Below, piece by piece: positions 63,710 through 64,000 of a DNA stretch of 64,000 nucleotides. Position numbers and translations under genes: made by a program. This stretch comes from Planctomycetota bacterium (GTDB lineage Bacteria > Planctomycetota > UBA1135 > GCA-002686595). The stretch covers positions 124,001 through 188,000 of the forward strand of contig JADJQU010000006.1 in assembly GCA_016712565.1 (NCBI GenBank). Reading direction: 5' to 3'. The notes under the pieces were generated by a model. It was given only the letters and a program-made list of their open reading frames with translations, did no database searches and was not told the origin of the DNA. The stretch's first letter is position 1; every line of letters begins with the position of its first letter.

Positions 63710-64000
63710 ATGATCCGCCCCCTGCGCCCCCTGCGTTGGCTTCCCCTGCTGTTGCTCGGCGTCCAGGGCTGCGACAGGTCCGCGGAGAAGGTCGGCGCGG
63801 CGGGTGCGGTCCCCGACGGGGGGCCCGCGGCCCAACCGGCTCCGTCCCCCGAGCCCACCCCGCCCGAGGACCTGGCTTCCCTCGACGCTCCGCCCTTCGC
63901 ACGGGTGGAAGGCGAGCGCGGACTGCGCAAGCGCGAGGCCGCCGCGTTGCAGGGCTACACCCTGATCGCGCCGCTGCGTTCCCAGTCGATCTACCTCGTC
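63710..64000 (+). CDS. ASST-like lipoprotein (partial, runs off the right edge)
   Basis: 97 residues are visible. Lipobox in LLLLGVQGC, a Pro/Ala/Gly linker, then FARVEGERGLRKREAAA and GYTLIAPLRSQSIYLV, nearly the same text as the start of the propeller domain in the gene before it (YLRVEGRRGLRLC, GYTLIAPLRSTSVFLV). It is therefore a tandem paralogue. The rest of the propeller lies outside. Confidence 0.85.
   Translation, partial: MIRPLRPLRWLPLLLLGVQGCDRSAEKVGAAGAVPDGGPAAQPAPSPEPTPPEDLASLDAPPFARVEGERGLRKREAAALQGYTLIAPLRSQSIYLV

Overview
The window is very GC-rich and densely coded on both strands. It suggests a Gram-negative bacterium, most probably a member of the Planctomycetota. I infer this from two ECF sigma factors fused to a membrane segment and carboxypeptidase-regulatory-like domains, a cytochrome c / copper monooxygenase / TPR protein paired with a redoxin lipoprotein, a DUF5703 glycosidase-like lipoprotein, many lipoproteins, weak or absent Shine-Dalgarno sequences, frequent GTG/TTG starts, and a lipid A plus heptose pathway. 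No 16S rRNA or other marker is present, so another high-GC Gram-negative phylum (for example Myxococcota or Acidobacteriota) is not excluded. No rRNA, tRNA, CRISPR array, prophage or intact transposase gene was seen.

Layout. 1-8.4 kb (minus): an ABC exporter cut by the left edge, an M28 (PSMA-like) peptidase, a gene-poor stretch with one small secreted protein, then a DPP-IV-type S9 peptidase and an M14 carboxypeptidase; together a set for exported peptide breakdown. 8.5-14.4 kb: a sigma-factor/regulatory-domain fusion, 3-methyladenine DNA glycosylase, and a redoxin lipoprotein followed by a frameshifted cytochrome c-copper monooxygenase-TPR gene. 14.4-19.5 kb (minus): a probable metal-linked operon (Cys/His-rich membrane protein, ECF sigma factor, MacB/LolD-type ATPase, FtsX-type permease with a His-rich loop, DUF3299 protein) followed by an ATP-grasp ligase. 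19.6-26 kb (plus): a HAD-kinase fusion, then a tightly packed rpoZ-lpxK-lpxL-hldD-hldE operon for lipid A and ADP-heptose. 26-30 kb (minus): a second sigma fusion and a sigma-less relative. 30-42 kb: glycosyltransferase, OPT transporter, malic enzyme, SGNH hydrolase, PAP2 phosphatase lipoprotein, ArnT-like transferase, a lipoprotein, a zinc metallopeptidase and a Ddl-like ATP-grasp ligase.

42.7-46.7 kb (plus): a coupled four-gene set with a B12-binding radical SAM enzyme, a second but split heptose kinase/nucleotidyltransferase pair and a TauE/SafE exporter. 46.7-49.3 kb (minus): two tandem glutamate-dehydrogenase paralogues. The downstream one lacks two of the three conserved active-site lysines and is probably a regulatory partner. 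49.6-53.5 kb (plus): an LPS-type kinase, two heptosyltransferases and an enoyl-CoA hydratase. 53.5-64 kb: a YkgJ cysteine-cluster protein, an FHA-GAF-sigma54 activator, a secreted protein with a degenerate zincin motif, an exported MsrB-MsrA fusion, a DUF5703 lipoprotein and two tandem arylsulfotransferase-like lipoproteins. Between the last two lies a 182-bp element with 24-bp near-perfect terminal inverted repeats.

The unifying theme is the cell envelope: LPS core synthesis from at least three loci, exported hydrolases and lipoproteins, and several transcription regulators that appear wired to the membrane. The most unusual items are the inactive-looking GDH paralogue, the metal-linked ABC/DUF3299/sigma cluster, the sigma-surface-domain fusions, and the MITE-like element at the right end.
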